From positions 124,001-188,000 of the forward strand of contig DASZRO010000005.1 of the NCBI GenBank assembly GCA_035550055.1: 64,000 bases of DNA, in the 5' to 3' direction. Shown piece after piece: positions 34,670 through 41,543 of the stretch (positions are counted from its first letter, which is position 1; each line of letters opens with the position of its first letter). The stretch is from Mycobacteriales bacterium (lineage in GTDB: Bacteria; Actinomycetota; Actinomycetes; JAFAQI01). A model generated the notes under the pieces. That model was not told the DNA's origin. It did no database searches and worked only from the letters and a program-made list of their open reading frames with translations. The position numbers and the translations under genes were made by a program.

Positions 34670-37257
34670 GCACGAAGCCCGACGTCATCATCCTGCTCAC
34701 CGACGAGGAGCGAGCGGTCCCGCCGTACGAGACCGACGAGCTGCTGGCCTGGCGCGACGCGCACCTGCCGAGCACGAAGTGGTTCCGCGAGAACGCGGTG
34801 AGCTTCGAACGGCACTACACCGGTTCGCTCGCCTGCGTCCCGAGCCGCCCCACGATGTTCACCGGCCACTATCCCGACCTGCACGGCGTCACGCAGACCG
34901 ACGGGCTCGGCAAGGCCGCCGACGACTCGCGGATGCGCTGGCTGCCCGCGGGCGAGGTGCCGACGCTCGGCAACTGGTTCCGTGCCGCGGGCTACGACAC
35001 CCACTACGACGGCAAGTGGCACATCAGCCACGCCGACATCCTCGAACGAGGCAAGCCGCTGGCCACCAACCGCGCCGACGGCCGGGTCATCCCCGAAGCG
35101 GTGCAGCGCTACCTCGACGAGGACCCGCTCGCGCCGTACGGGTTCTCCGGCTGGGTGGGGCCCGAACCGCACGGCGCCGGTCTCGCCGACTCGGGCGTGC
35201 GCCGCGACCCGCTGCTCGCCGACCGGGTCATCGCGTGGCTCACCGATCGGTACGACCGCCGCCGGTCCGGCGACGCGGCGGCGGCGCGCCCGTTTCTGCT
35301 CGTCGCGAGCTTCGTCAACCCGCACGACATCGTGCTGTACCCCGCGTGGCGCGGCCGCCGCAGCCCGCTGAAGGCCTCGCCGCTGGACCCGCCCGACGTG
35401 CCGGAGGCGCCCACTGCGCACGAGGACCTGGCCGGCAAACCGGCCGCGCAGGCCGGCTACCGTGCGGCGTACCCGTCCGGGTATGGGCCGCCCGCGGCCA
35501 TCGAGCGGATCTACACCAAGGGAGCCCAGGAGTACCGCAACCTCTACTACCGGCTGCACGCCGAGGTCGACAAACCGCTCGAGCGGGTACGCCGGGCGAT
35601 CGACGAGCAGCTGACCGGCGACACCGTCCTCGTCCGGACCGCCGACCACGGCGAGCTGCTCGGCGCCCACGGCGGGCTGCACCAGAAGTGGTTCAACCTC
35701 TACGACGAGGCGACGCGGATCCCGATGTTCATCGCGCGCGTCGGCGGCGAGAAGACGACCGTCGCGCGAAGTGTCACCGCGCCGAGCTCGCACGTCGATC
35801 TGGTGCCCACCCTGCTCGCGGCAGCCGGCATCGACGAAGCGGCGGTCGCCAAGAAGCTGCGCCGCGACTTCAGCGAGGTGCACGAGCTTCCCGGCACGAA
35901 CCTGATGCCCATCGTCGACGGCGCCCCGACCGGCGAGGCGGCGAAGCGCGCCGTCTACCTGTTGACCCGCGACAACATGCTCGAAGGCGACTCGGGGCTG
36001 TCCGGCCTGGCGCGGCGGCTTCGCCGCAAGGCGAACCCGCCCGTCCCGCTTCGCATCCAGGTCGCCGCCCACACCGGCTCGAACTTCGAAGGCGTCGTGG
36101 CAAGGGTCGACGCCAGCGACGCCCAGCGCGGCGGCGGTCATCTCTGGAAGCTGGTGCGGACCTTCGACGATCCGGCGACGTGGACCAGCCCCGGCATCGC
36201 CCACCTGGCCGCAAACGGGATCGGCGGCAACGCCTACCGCCGGGAGCCGCTACCCGACGAGTGGGAGCTCTACGACCTCGACGAGGATCCGACCGAGGCG
36301 CAGAACCGTGCCGGCGATGACAAGTGCCGGGCGATCTTCGAGCACCTGCAGACCCGGCTCAAGGAGGAGCGGGCGGCACGGGTACCGGAGCGCAACAACC
36401 CGTGGCCTTATGTCGCGCGCAACCCGTCCCCGGCTGCCAAGCGGCCACCACTGCCGGCCCGGGCGCTGCGCCGACTCGTCCGTCGTGTCGGGATGCACCC
36501 GGAGCTGCGCGCCACGGAGCACTTCCACCTGCCACGCCGTCGCGCGCTCGTCGTCGCCACCAACCACGGTGTCCTGGACGTCGGCAAGGCGACCGGGGTG
36601 TTCGCCTCCGAGCTCACCGTCCCCTACTACGCCTTTCTCGACGCCGGGATGGACGTCGACGTGGCAAGCCCGCGCGGCGGCACGATCCCGGTCGACCCGC
36701 TGTCGTTGAAACCGGTCATCCGGTGCGCGGCCGACGACCGGTTCCTCGCCGACGACGAGCTGCGGCGCAAGGTCGACGAGTCGCTGCCGGTCGGCGACGT
36801 ACCCATCGACGACTACGACCTGATCTACCTCGCCGGCGGGTGGGGCGCGGCGTTCGACTTCGCGACCTCGGAGGAGCTCGGCGACGCGGTGACGGCGGCC
36901 GCGGCCGCAGACCTCGTCATCGGCGGGATCTGCCACGGCCCACTCGGCCTGGTCAACGCGCTGGCGCCGAACGGTGCACCACTGGTGCAAGGGCGAAAGA
37001 TCAGCGCGGTCACCGACAAGCAGGTCCGTGAGCTCGGCATCTCCTCGACGCCGTTTCACCCCGAAACCGAACTACGCAAGCGGGGCGCCGAGTTCGAGTC
37101 CACTCATCGCTTCCGCGACCCGTTCGCCAACCACTGGGTGGTCGACGGCAACCTCGTGACCGGCCAGAACCAGAACGCCGGCCCGATGGTCGCCCAGGAG
37201 ATGCTGCGGCAAGTCGCCGCCAAGCTCGCCGGAACTGAGAAGAAGGAGTCCGTCTGA
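34666..37257 (+). CDS. Sulfatase fused to a DJ-1/PfpI (Hsp31-like) domain
   Basis: An 863-residue two-enzyme fusion. Residues 1 to about 590 are a sulfatase with FGly Cys57 in CVPSR (CxPxR), metal region IILLTDEER, YDGKWHIS, and VRTADHGELLGAHGGLHQKW (exactly the late metal-binding block). After a basic linker (about 590-625), residues 630-860 are a DJ-1/PfpI domain with E649 (ASELTVPYYAF), DVASPRGGTIPVDP and nucleophile Cys756 in GGICHGPLGL. DJ-1/Hsp31 relatives are glyoxalases, deglycases or isonitrile hydratases. GTG 34666 overlaps the preceding stop (GTGA); the longer frame is read-through. No signal peptide, so cytoplasmic. Confidence 0.92.
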   Translation: MSTKPDVIILLTDEERAVPPYETDELLAWRDAHLPSTKWFRENAVSFERHYTGSLACVPSRPTMFTGHYPDLHGVTQTDGLGKAADDSRMRWLPAGEVPTLGNWFRAAGYDTHYDGKWHISHADILERGKPLATNRADGRVIPEAVQRYLDEDPLAPYGFSGWVGPEPHGAGLADSGVRRDPLLADRVIAWLTDRYDRRRSGDAAAARPFLLVASFVNPHDIVLYPAWRGRRSPLKASPLDPPDVPEAPTAHEDLAGKPAAQAGYRAAYPSGYGPPAAIERIYTKGAQEYRNLYYRLHAEVDKPLERVRRAIDEQLTGDTVLVRTADHGELLGAHGGLHQKWFNLYDEATRIPMFIARVGGEKTTVARSVTAPSSHVDLVPTLLAAAGIDEAAVAKKLRRDFSEVHELPGTNLMPIVDGAPTGEAAKRAVYLLTRDNMLEGDSGLSGLARRLRRKANPPVPLRIQVAAHTGSNFEGVVARVDASDAQRGGGHLWKLVRTFDDPATWTSPGIAHLAANGIGGNAYRREPLPDEWELYDLDEDPTEAQNRAGDDKCRAIFEHLQTRLKEERAARVPERNNPWPYVARNPSPAAKRPPLPARALRRLVRRVGMHPELRATEHFHLPRRRALVVATNHGVLDVGKATGVFASELTVPYYAFLDAGMDVDVASPRGGTIPVDPLSLKPVIRCAADDRFLADDELRRKVDESLPVGDVPIDDYDLIYLAGGWGAAFDFATSEELGDAVTAAAAADLVIGGICHGPLGLVNALAPNGAPLVQGRKISAVTDKQVRELGISSTPFHPETELRKRGAEFESTHRFRDPFANHWVVDGNLVTGQNQNAGPMVAQEMLRQVAAKLAGTEKKESV

Positions 37258-38009
37258 TGGCCGAGGGCGCAGCCCCCAACGACGTCGTTCACGCGCCACA
37301 CGCGCGGTACGGCACGCTCAACCTGCCCTACATCGCGACGTGGGCCGACGCCCCGAAGGACGAGCCGATGTGGGCGCTCAACCTGATGAGCTACCGCGAG
37401 CGGGCGGAGTACGCCGACGGCCGGGAGACCACGCTGACCGGGTGGGAGGCGGACAACCTCTACAGCCCGCTCGGTCCGATCGCCGCGATCGGGGCCGAGC
37501 TCGTGATCGTGGCGATCGTCGTGGACCAGCCGGCCGGCACCGACCACAAGTGGGACCGGGTGGCGATCGTCCGTTACCCGTACCGCAACGCGCTGGTCGA
37601 GATGAACATGACGCCGGAGTTCCAGGAGGCCCACGTCCACAAGGACGCGGGCATGAAGTTCACGATCGTCTCGGCGACGTTCCCGCAGCCGGACACCGTC
37701 GACCGCTCACTCGTCGACACCGACACCACGCCCGAGTCGCAGATGCTCCTGCAGTTCGTCGCGGACGCCGACGCCCCCGAGGTCGAGATCCCGGGTGCCC
37801 GCCGGATCGCCACCTTCGACGTCGAAGGCGTAGCCATCGGCGACGACCGCACCTGGGCCGAAGCCCGGTGGGACCTGCTTCCGGCGGACGTGTCCGCCGA
37901 AGCGATCCGGGCCGCGACCGAGGCGGCGACAACCGACGCCGACCGCTACGTCGTCGTACTCAAGCCCCAGCTCGGCGACTTCCTACGCGCGGTCGCCAAC
38001 AGCCGGTAG
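37257..38009 (+). CDS. Dimeric alpha/beta barrel-like protein, function unknown
   Basis: A 250-residue soluble protein. Residues 35-150 (MWALNLMSYRERAEYADGRE, IVAIVVDQPAG, RYPYRNALVEMN) resemble the NLMKYR-type dimeric alpha/beta barrels of the DUF1330/EthD kind. The C-terminal 100 residues, rich in Asp/Glu, are unassigned. The ATG overlaps the sulfatase-DJ-1 stop codon in TGATG. It ends the seven-gene operon and meets the dehalogenase gene tail-to-tail with 2 nt between. The catalytic chemistry cannot be predicted. Confidence 0.75.
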   Translation: MAEGAAPNDVVHAPHARYGTLNLPYIATWADAPKDEPMWALNLMSYRERAEYADGRETTLTGWEADNLYSPLGPIAAIGAELVIVAIVVDQPAGTDHKWDRVAIVRYPYRNALVEMNMTPEFQEAHVHKDAGMKFTIVSATFPQPDTVDRSLVDTDTTPESQMLLQFVADADAPEVEIPGARRIATFDVEGVAIGDDRTWAEARWDLLPADVSAEAIRAATEAATTDADRYVVVLKPQLGDFLRAVANSR

Positions 38010-38011
38010 CT

Positions 38012-38926
38012 TCACGCCGGATTCGCGTCGATGAAGTCGGCGATCGCCGTGGCCAGCTCGGGGCCCTTGTCCTCCTGCAGGAAGTGGCCGGCCGCCTCGA
38101 TCGTGCGGTGCGGCTGGCCCGCCGTCCCGGGAACCTTCTCCAGGAACAGCCGGTCGCTGCCCTTCGTGATCGGGTCGCTGTCGCTGAACAGCATCACCAT
38201 CGGCTTGTCCCACTTCGCGAAGACCTCCCACGCGGCGCGGTTCGCGGCTGATGCAGGGTCGTCCGGCGTGATCGGCACGAGCGTCGGGAACACCCGGGCG
38301 CCGGCCTTGTAGGTGTCGTCGGGGAACGGCGCGTTGTACGCCGCGAGCACCTCCGGGGCCGGCGGGTTCACCGTCGCGGTGCTGATGATGAAGCCGACGT
38401 CGAAGTTCGGCGTCTCCTGCGAGAAGCGACGCCAGTTGAGGAACGCCTCGGTGATCTTGGCGTCACCCGTCGGCAGGCCGGTGTTGCCGATCGCGACTCG
38501 CGCGAAGCGATCCGGGTTCTCCGCGACGACGCGCAGGCCGATCAGGCCACCCCAGTCCTGGCCGAAGAACGTCGCGTTGCTGATGCCGATGTGGTCGAAC
38601 AGCAGGCTGCGGATCCACTCCACGTGCCGGGCGTAGGTGTAGTCGTCGCGCTCGGTCGGCTTGTCGGAACGCCCGAACCCGACCAGGTCCGGCGCGATGC
38701 AGCGGAAGCCGCGCTCGACCAGGACCGGGATCATCGTGCGGTAAAGGAAGCACCACGACGGCTCGCCGTGCATGAGGACGACGACCTGCCCGTCGGCCGG
38801 GCCCTCATCGAGGTAGTGCATCCGCAACGTGCCGCCGTCGCCGTCGGCCACCTCCGCGTAGTGCGGAGCGAACGAGTAGTCCGGCAGACCCTCGAACGCC
38901 TCGTCGGGCGTGCGTACAACCTTCAC
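38012..38926 (-). CDS. Haloalkane dehalogenase, subfamily I
   Basis: A 304-residue alpha/beta-hydrolase with an Asp nucleophile. GQDWGG has D124 with halide-binding W125, numbered exactly as in DhlA. HGEPSW is the oxyanion region, H281 (AAGHFLQED) the base, D251 (DSDPIT) the likely acid, and W165 in LNWRRFSQ a candidate second halide ligand. It would hydrolyse carbon-halogen bonds; DhmA-type homologues in mycobacteria often have unknown natural substrates. GTG 38926 has GGGGAG 6 nt upstream. It follows the TetR gene by 2 nt and is presumably controlled with it. Confidence 0.9.
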   Translation of the reverse strand: MKVVRTPDEAFEGLPDYSFAPHYAEVADGDGGTLRMHYLDEGPADGQVVVLMHGEPSWCFLYRTMIPVLVERGFRCIAPDLVGFGRSDKPTERDDYTYARHVEWIRSLLFDHIGISNATFFGQDWGGLIGLRVVAENPDRFARVAIGNTGLPTGDAKITEAFLNWRRFSQETPNFDVGFIISTATVNPPAPEVLAAYNAPFPDDTYKAGARVFPTLVPITPDDPASAANRAAWEVFAKWDKPMVMLFSDSDPITKGSDRLFLEKVPGTAGQPHRTIEAAGHFLQEDKGPELATAIADFIDANPA

Positions 38927-38928
38927 CG

Positions 38929-39534
38929 TTACTCCCCTTTCGGCAGCAGGCGGTCCAGCGAGGTGCGGACCACGGCGACGGCCTTGGCCGTCGACAGCTT
39001 CTGATCGACGCGCAACAGCTCCATCACCTCGAACGAGGCGATCCCGTCGGCGCCGGACACGACGAGCGCCTGCTCGTCGTCGGGCAACGTCGCGAGCTCG
39101 GGCGCGAACTGGCGCTGCAGCTGCTCGCGCAGCAGAGCGCGCCGCGCGACCAGCGCTTCGGAGATCACCGGCTGGAACGGCGCCCGGATCATGGCGGCGC
39201 GCACCACCGGCGCGACTCGCTCGTAGAGCGCCGACCGTTGCCCCACCAGCGCATCGATCCGCTCGGATCGCGAGCCCTTGCCGAGCTCGGGCAGGTCGAA
39301 CATGAAGCCCACGCTGTCCAGATGCCGCTGGATGGCGATGCGGCCCATCTCGTCGAGGTCGTCGAAGTAGCGGAACACCGAACGCAGCGAGATGCCCGAC
39401 CGCTCGGCGACGGTGGCGACCGAGGGGTTCAGGTCGCCCTCGCGGAACAGCTCGAGCAGGGCATCGACCACCGTCTCGCGGTTTCGACCGCGGCGCGCGC
39501 GCCGACCGTCGAGCTCCGCCGACGAGGTGGTCAC
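38929..39534 (-). CDS. TetR-family regulator of the sulfatase/importer block
   Basis: A 201-residue TetR protein. The N-terminal helix-turn-helix lies around residues 25-65 (VVDALLELFREGD, VATVAERSGISLRSVFRYFD). The C-terminal ligand domain is all-helical. GTG 39534 has GAGGAG directly upstream; GTG 39546 is possible. It is immediately next to the operator-like sequence at 39551-39570, so it is the natural candidate to bind there and at the matching site 26799-26818. Co-transcribed with the dehalogenase. Confidence 0.9.
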   Translation of the reverse strand: MTTSSAELDGRRARRGRNRETVVDALLELFREGDLNPSVATVAERSGISLRSVFRYFDDLDEMGRIAIQRHLDSVGFMFDLPELGKGSRSERIDALVGQRSALYERVAPVVRAAMIRAPFQPVISEALVARRALLREQLQRQFAPELATLPDDEQALVVSGADGIASFEVMELLRVDQKLSTAKAVAVVRTSLDRLLPKGE

Positions 39535-39550
39535 ATTGCTCCTCACGCAG

Positions 39551-39581
39551 TATTGACAGTAAGTATGACAGTTTCTACGGT
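39551..39581 (+). promoter_or_regulatory. Operator O2 and promoter
   Basis: TATTGACAGTAAGTATGACA (39551-39570) is the second copy of the sequence at 26799-26818. It contains a direct repeat TGACAGT-AAGTA-TGACAGT with a 12-bp period. TTGACA (39553-39558), 17 bp and TACGGT (39576-39581) form a good promoter for the gene at 39606, so a bound regulator would sit in the -35/spacer region. Confidence 0.65.
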
Positions 39582-39605
39582 GGCGGTGTCAAGGAGGGTC
39601 GGCAC

Positions 39606-40079
39606 GTGGTTGCTGTCACGGACATCCCCAAGGCCTTTACCCCGCCCGGCGGCTGGCACGGCGAGATGCCGCCACCGATCCTCGCCGGCTGCGACGAGCC
39701 CATCGCGGCCGGGCTCCCCGACCTGCGCGGGCTCTGGCGGGTGGTGAGCGTCACGGACGACGCCGGTGTCGAGCTGACGACGAACCCGATCGAGGGGTAC
39801 GTCGAACGGATCGAGCAGGCCGGCAACCGGGTCGTCATCACCTCGGCCGGCATCATCCACGACATGTACACCGACGGCACGTACGACAACGGCGTGAACG
39901 ACGTGATGCAGGCCGACTTCACGACCCGGATCTCGGTAGCCGCCTCCTTCGAGGACAGCGTGCTCGTCCTGCGGCCGAAGGGCCTCGACGGCGTCGAGAT
40001 CCGGCGATGGCGCGACGGGGAACAGCTGCGCTGGCGCTACTTCACGTTCTTCACCGCCGCGCTGGAGCGCATCGACTGA
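39606..40079 (+). CDS. Conserved hypothetical protein under operator O2
   Basis: A 157-residue soluble protein. After a Pro/Gly-rich start it reads LPDLRGLWRVVSVTDDAG, VEGYVERIEQAGNRVVI-like text and WRDGEQLRWRYFTFF, which suggests a small beta-barrel, possibly lipocalin-like. I do not recognise the family. The start GTG 39606 has the strong SD AAGGAGGG about 8 nt upstream and a clear promoter before that. It shares a regulatory region with the TetR gene. Confidence 0.7.
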   Translation: MVAVTDIPKAFTPPGGWHGEMPPPILAGCDEPIAAGLPDLRGLWRVVSVTDDAGVELTTNPIEGYVERIEQAGNRVVITSAGIIHDMYTDGTYDNGVNDVMQADFTTRISVAASFEDSVLVLRPKGLDGVEIRRWRDGEQLRWRYFTFFTAALERID

Positions 40080-40090
40080 GCCCGCGGCCT

Positions 40091-40113
40091 CTCGTCAACT
40101 CAGGGTTGACGAG
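40091..40113. promoter_or_regulatory. Distal palindromic operator of the Clp-N/HTH gene
   Basis: CTCGTCAAC-TCAGG-GTTGACGAG is a perfect 9-5-9 inverted repeat. The core GTCAAC/GTTGAC is repeated in the second palindrome 28 bp downstream (centre to centre). Confidence 0.7.
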
Positions 40114-40120
40114 GCCCACT

Positions 40121-40139
40121 CGTCAACCTAGGGTTGACG
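40121..40139. promoter_or_regulatory. Proximal palindromic operator abutting the start codon
   Basis: CGTCAACC-TAG-GGTTGACG is a perfect 8-3-8 inverted repeat ending one base before the ATG at 40141. Its AGGG also supplies the only SD-like bases for the gene, so a bound protein or the RNA hairpin itself would hide the ribosome-binding site. Confidence 0.7.
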
Positions 40140-40140
40140 C

Positions 40141-40875
40141 ATGCCCGACTTGCCGATCCGACTCGACGACCTGATCGACCACGTGATCGCGCAGCACCCT
40201 GATGGGGACGCCCTCCAGCACCTCCAGGACGCCGCCGCCACGTCCGCACACGTCGGCGAGGTCGCTGACCACCTGGTCGGCCACTTCGTCGACCAGGCCC
40301 GTCGGGCCGGCGCCTCGTGGACCGAGATCGGCGCGCACATGGGCGTCACGAAGCAGGCAGCCCAGAAGCGCTTCGTCCCCCGCGATACCGAGGATCCCGA
40401 CTTTCCCGACCGTGGCCCGCTGTCCCGGTTCACGATCCGCGCCCGCAACGTCGTACAGGTCGCCAAGCAGCAGGCTGCCACGCTCGGCCACAGCGAGGTG
40501 ACCAACACCCACCTCGTGCTCGGATTGCTGACCGAACCACAAGGAATAGCGGCCCTGGCGATCAAGGCCGGCAGCGGCCTCGAGCTCGACGCGGTACGCG
40601 ACCGCATCCTCGCGACGCAGAAGCGCAGTACCCGAAAGGCCCGCGCCAGCGTTCGCTTCGGCCGCGACGCGAAGAAGACACTGGAGCTGGCGCTTCGCCA
40701 GGCGCTGCGGATGGGTCACAACTACATCGGTACGGAGCATCTGCTGCTCGGGGTGATGCAGCAGGACAAGGACCCGGCGACCGCGATCCTCGGCGAACTG
40801 ACGTTGACCTACGACGACACCTGCCGCTGGATCGAGGACGAGATCGACAAGCTACTGGCCGCACAGAAGAGCTAG
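40141..40875 (+). CDS. Clp N-terminal-domain protein with helix-turn-helix
   Basis: A 244-residue protein. The N-terminal 80 residues include a HTH (SWTEIGAHMGVTKQAAQKRF). Residues 90-235 hold two Clp-N repeats (FTIRARNVVQVAKQQA, HSEVTNTHLVLGLL; LELALRQALRMGHNYIGTEH, LLLGVMQQ), the substrate/adaptor-binding module of ClpA/ClpC, but no ATPase domain. It could be a stress-responsive DNA-binding protein that also competes with or recruits the Clp machinery. Two palindromes directly before the ATG suggest autoregulation. It overlaps the opposite-strand TetR gene by 4 nt. Confidence 0.9.
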   Translation: MPDLPIRLDDLIDHVIAQHPDGDALQHLQDAAATSAHVGEVADHLVGHFVDQARRAGASWTEIGAHMGVTKQAAQKRFVPRDTEDPDFPDRGPLSRFTIRARNVVQVAKQQAATLGHSEVTNTHLVLGLLTEPQGIAALAIKAGSGLELDAVRDRILATQKRSTRKARASVRFGRDAKKTLELALRQALRMGHNYIGTEHLLLGVMQQDKDPATAILGELTLTYDDTCRWIEDEIDKLLAAQKS

Positions 40876-41483
40876 GCGAAGAACGCGGTGACGATGCCGG
40901 CCAGCATCGGGTGCAGAATGTCGTCCACCGCGTCCGGTTCGCGATCGCTTGCGAAGTAGCCCGCAAGCTCGAGCATCACGAAACCGTGGGTCGCGCTCCA
41001 GAGCTGCGCGGCGAACGCCTCGGCGTCACCGGCTCGGAAGATGCCCGCGTCGATCGCGCGCTGGGTCGCCGCGACGAGGACGTCGAAGGTGTAGTGGCCC
41101 TCATCGAGCTCGTCGTCGTGCAGCCGGTATCCGCCGAGTGACGCGCTACCGAACATGACCGCGTAGAGGTGCGGGTTGTCGAGCGCATTCGCGCGGTAGG
41201 CCTCGCCGAGTGCGGCGAGGTCGAGCAACGGGTCGTCGGTCTCGGGCACCGCGGCCATATGGTCTGCAAGGCGGGCGAAACCCTCCCGCACCACTGCGCG
41301 AACCAGCTCGGGCAGCCCGCCGAAGTGCGTGTAGACGGCCATTGTCGAGGTGCCAACCTCCGCCGCGAGCCGACGGGTCGACAGCGCGGCCGGCCCGCCG
41401 TCGGCGAGCAGCCGCGCAGCGGCCTCGATCAGGCGGGAGCGGGCGTCCGGCTCGGCGGCTGTGCTCGGCGTCACACTTGCCAT
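40872..41483 (-). CDS. TetR-family regulator
   Basis: A 203-residue TetR regulator. The helix-turn-helix covers residues 15-60 (LIEAAARLLADGGPAALSTR, EVGTSTMAVYTHFG). The C-terminal half resembles the TetR_C_33-like actinobacterial group (HLYAVMFG, QLWSATHGFVMLELAGYF). It is divergent from the carotenoid oxygenase gene, and two palindromes between them are the probable operators, so it likely represses both itself and the oxygenase. Confidence 0.92.
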   Translation of the reverse strand: MASVTPSTAAEPDARSRLIEAAARLLADGGPAALSTRRLAAEVGTSTMAVYTHFGGLPELVRAVVREGFARLADHMAAVPETDDPLLDLAALGEAYRANALDNPHLYAVMFGSASLGGYRLHDDELDEGHYTFDVLVAATQRAIDAGIFRAGDAEAFAAQLWSATHGFVMLELAGYFASDREPDAVDDILHPMLAGIVTAFFA

Positions 41484-41489
41484 CTTCCC

Positions 41490-41502
41490 ATAACAGCGTT
41501 AT
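41490..41502. promoter_or_regulatory. TetR operator, copy 1
   Basis: ATAAC-AGC-GTTAT is a perfect inverted repeat upstream of the TetR ATG; with flanking CC it matches copy 2. The two centres are 21 bp apart, two helical turns. Confidence 0.65.
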
Positions 41503-41508
41503 ACCTCT

Positions 41509-41525
41509 CCATAACGGCGTTATGG
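41509..41525. promoter_or_regulatory. TetR operator, copy 2
   Basis: CCATAAC-GGC-GTTATGG is a perfect 7-3-7 inverted repeat 18 nt before the carotenoid-oxygenase start. A possible -10 (TATACC, 41500-41505) lies between the two copies. Confidence 0.7.
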
Positions 41526-41543
41526 AGATGTGGGAGGCGTGGC

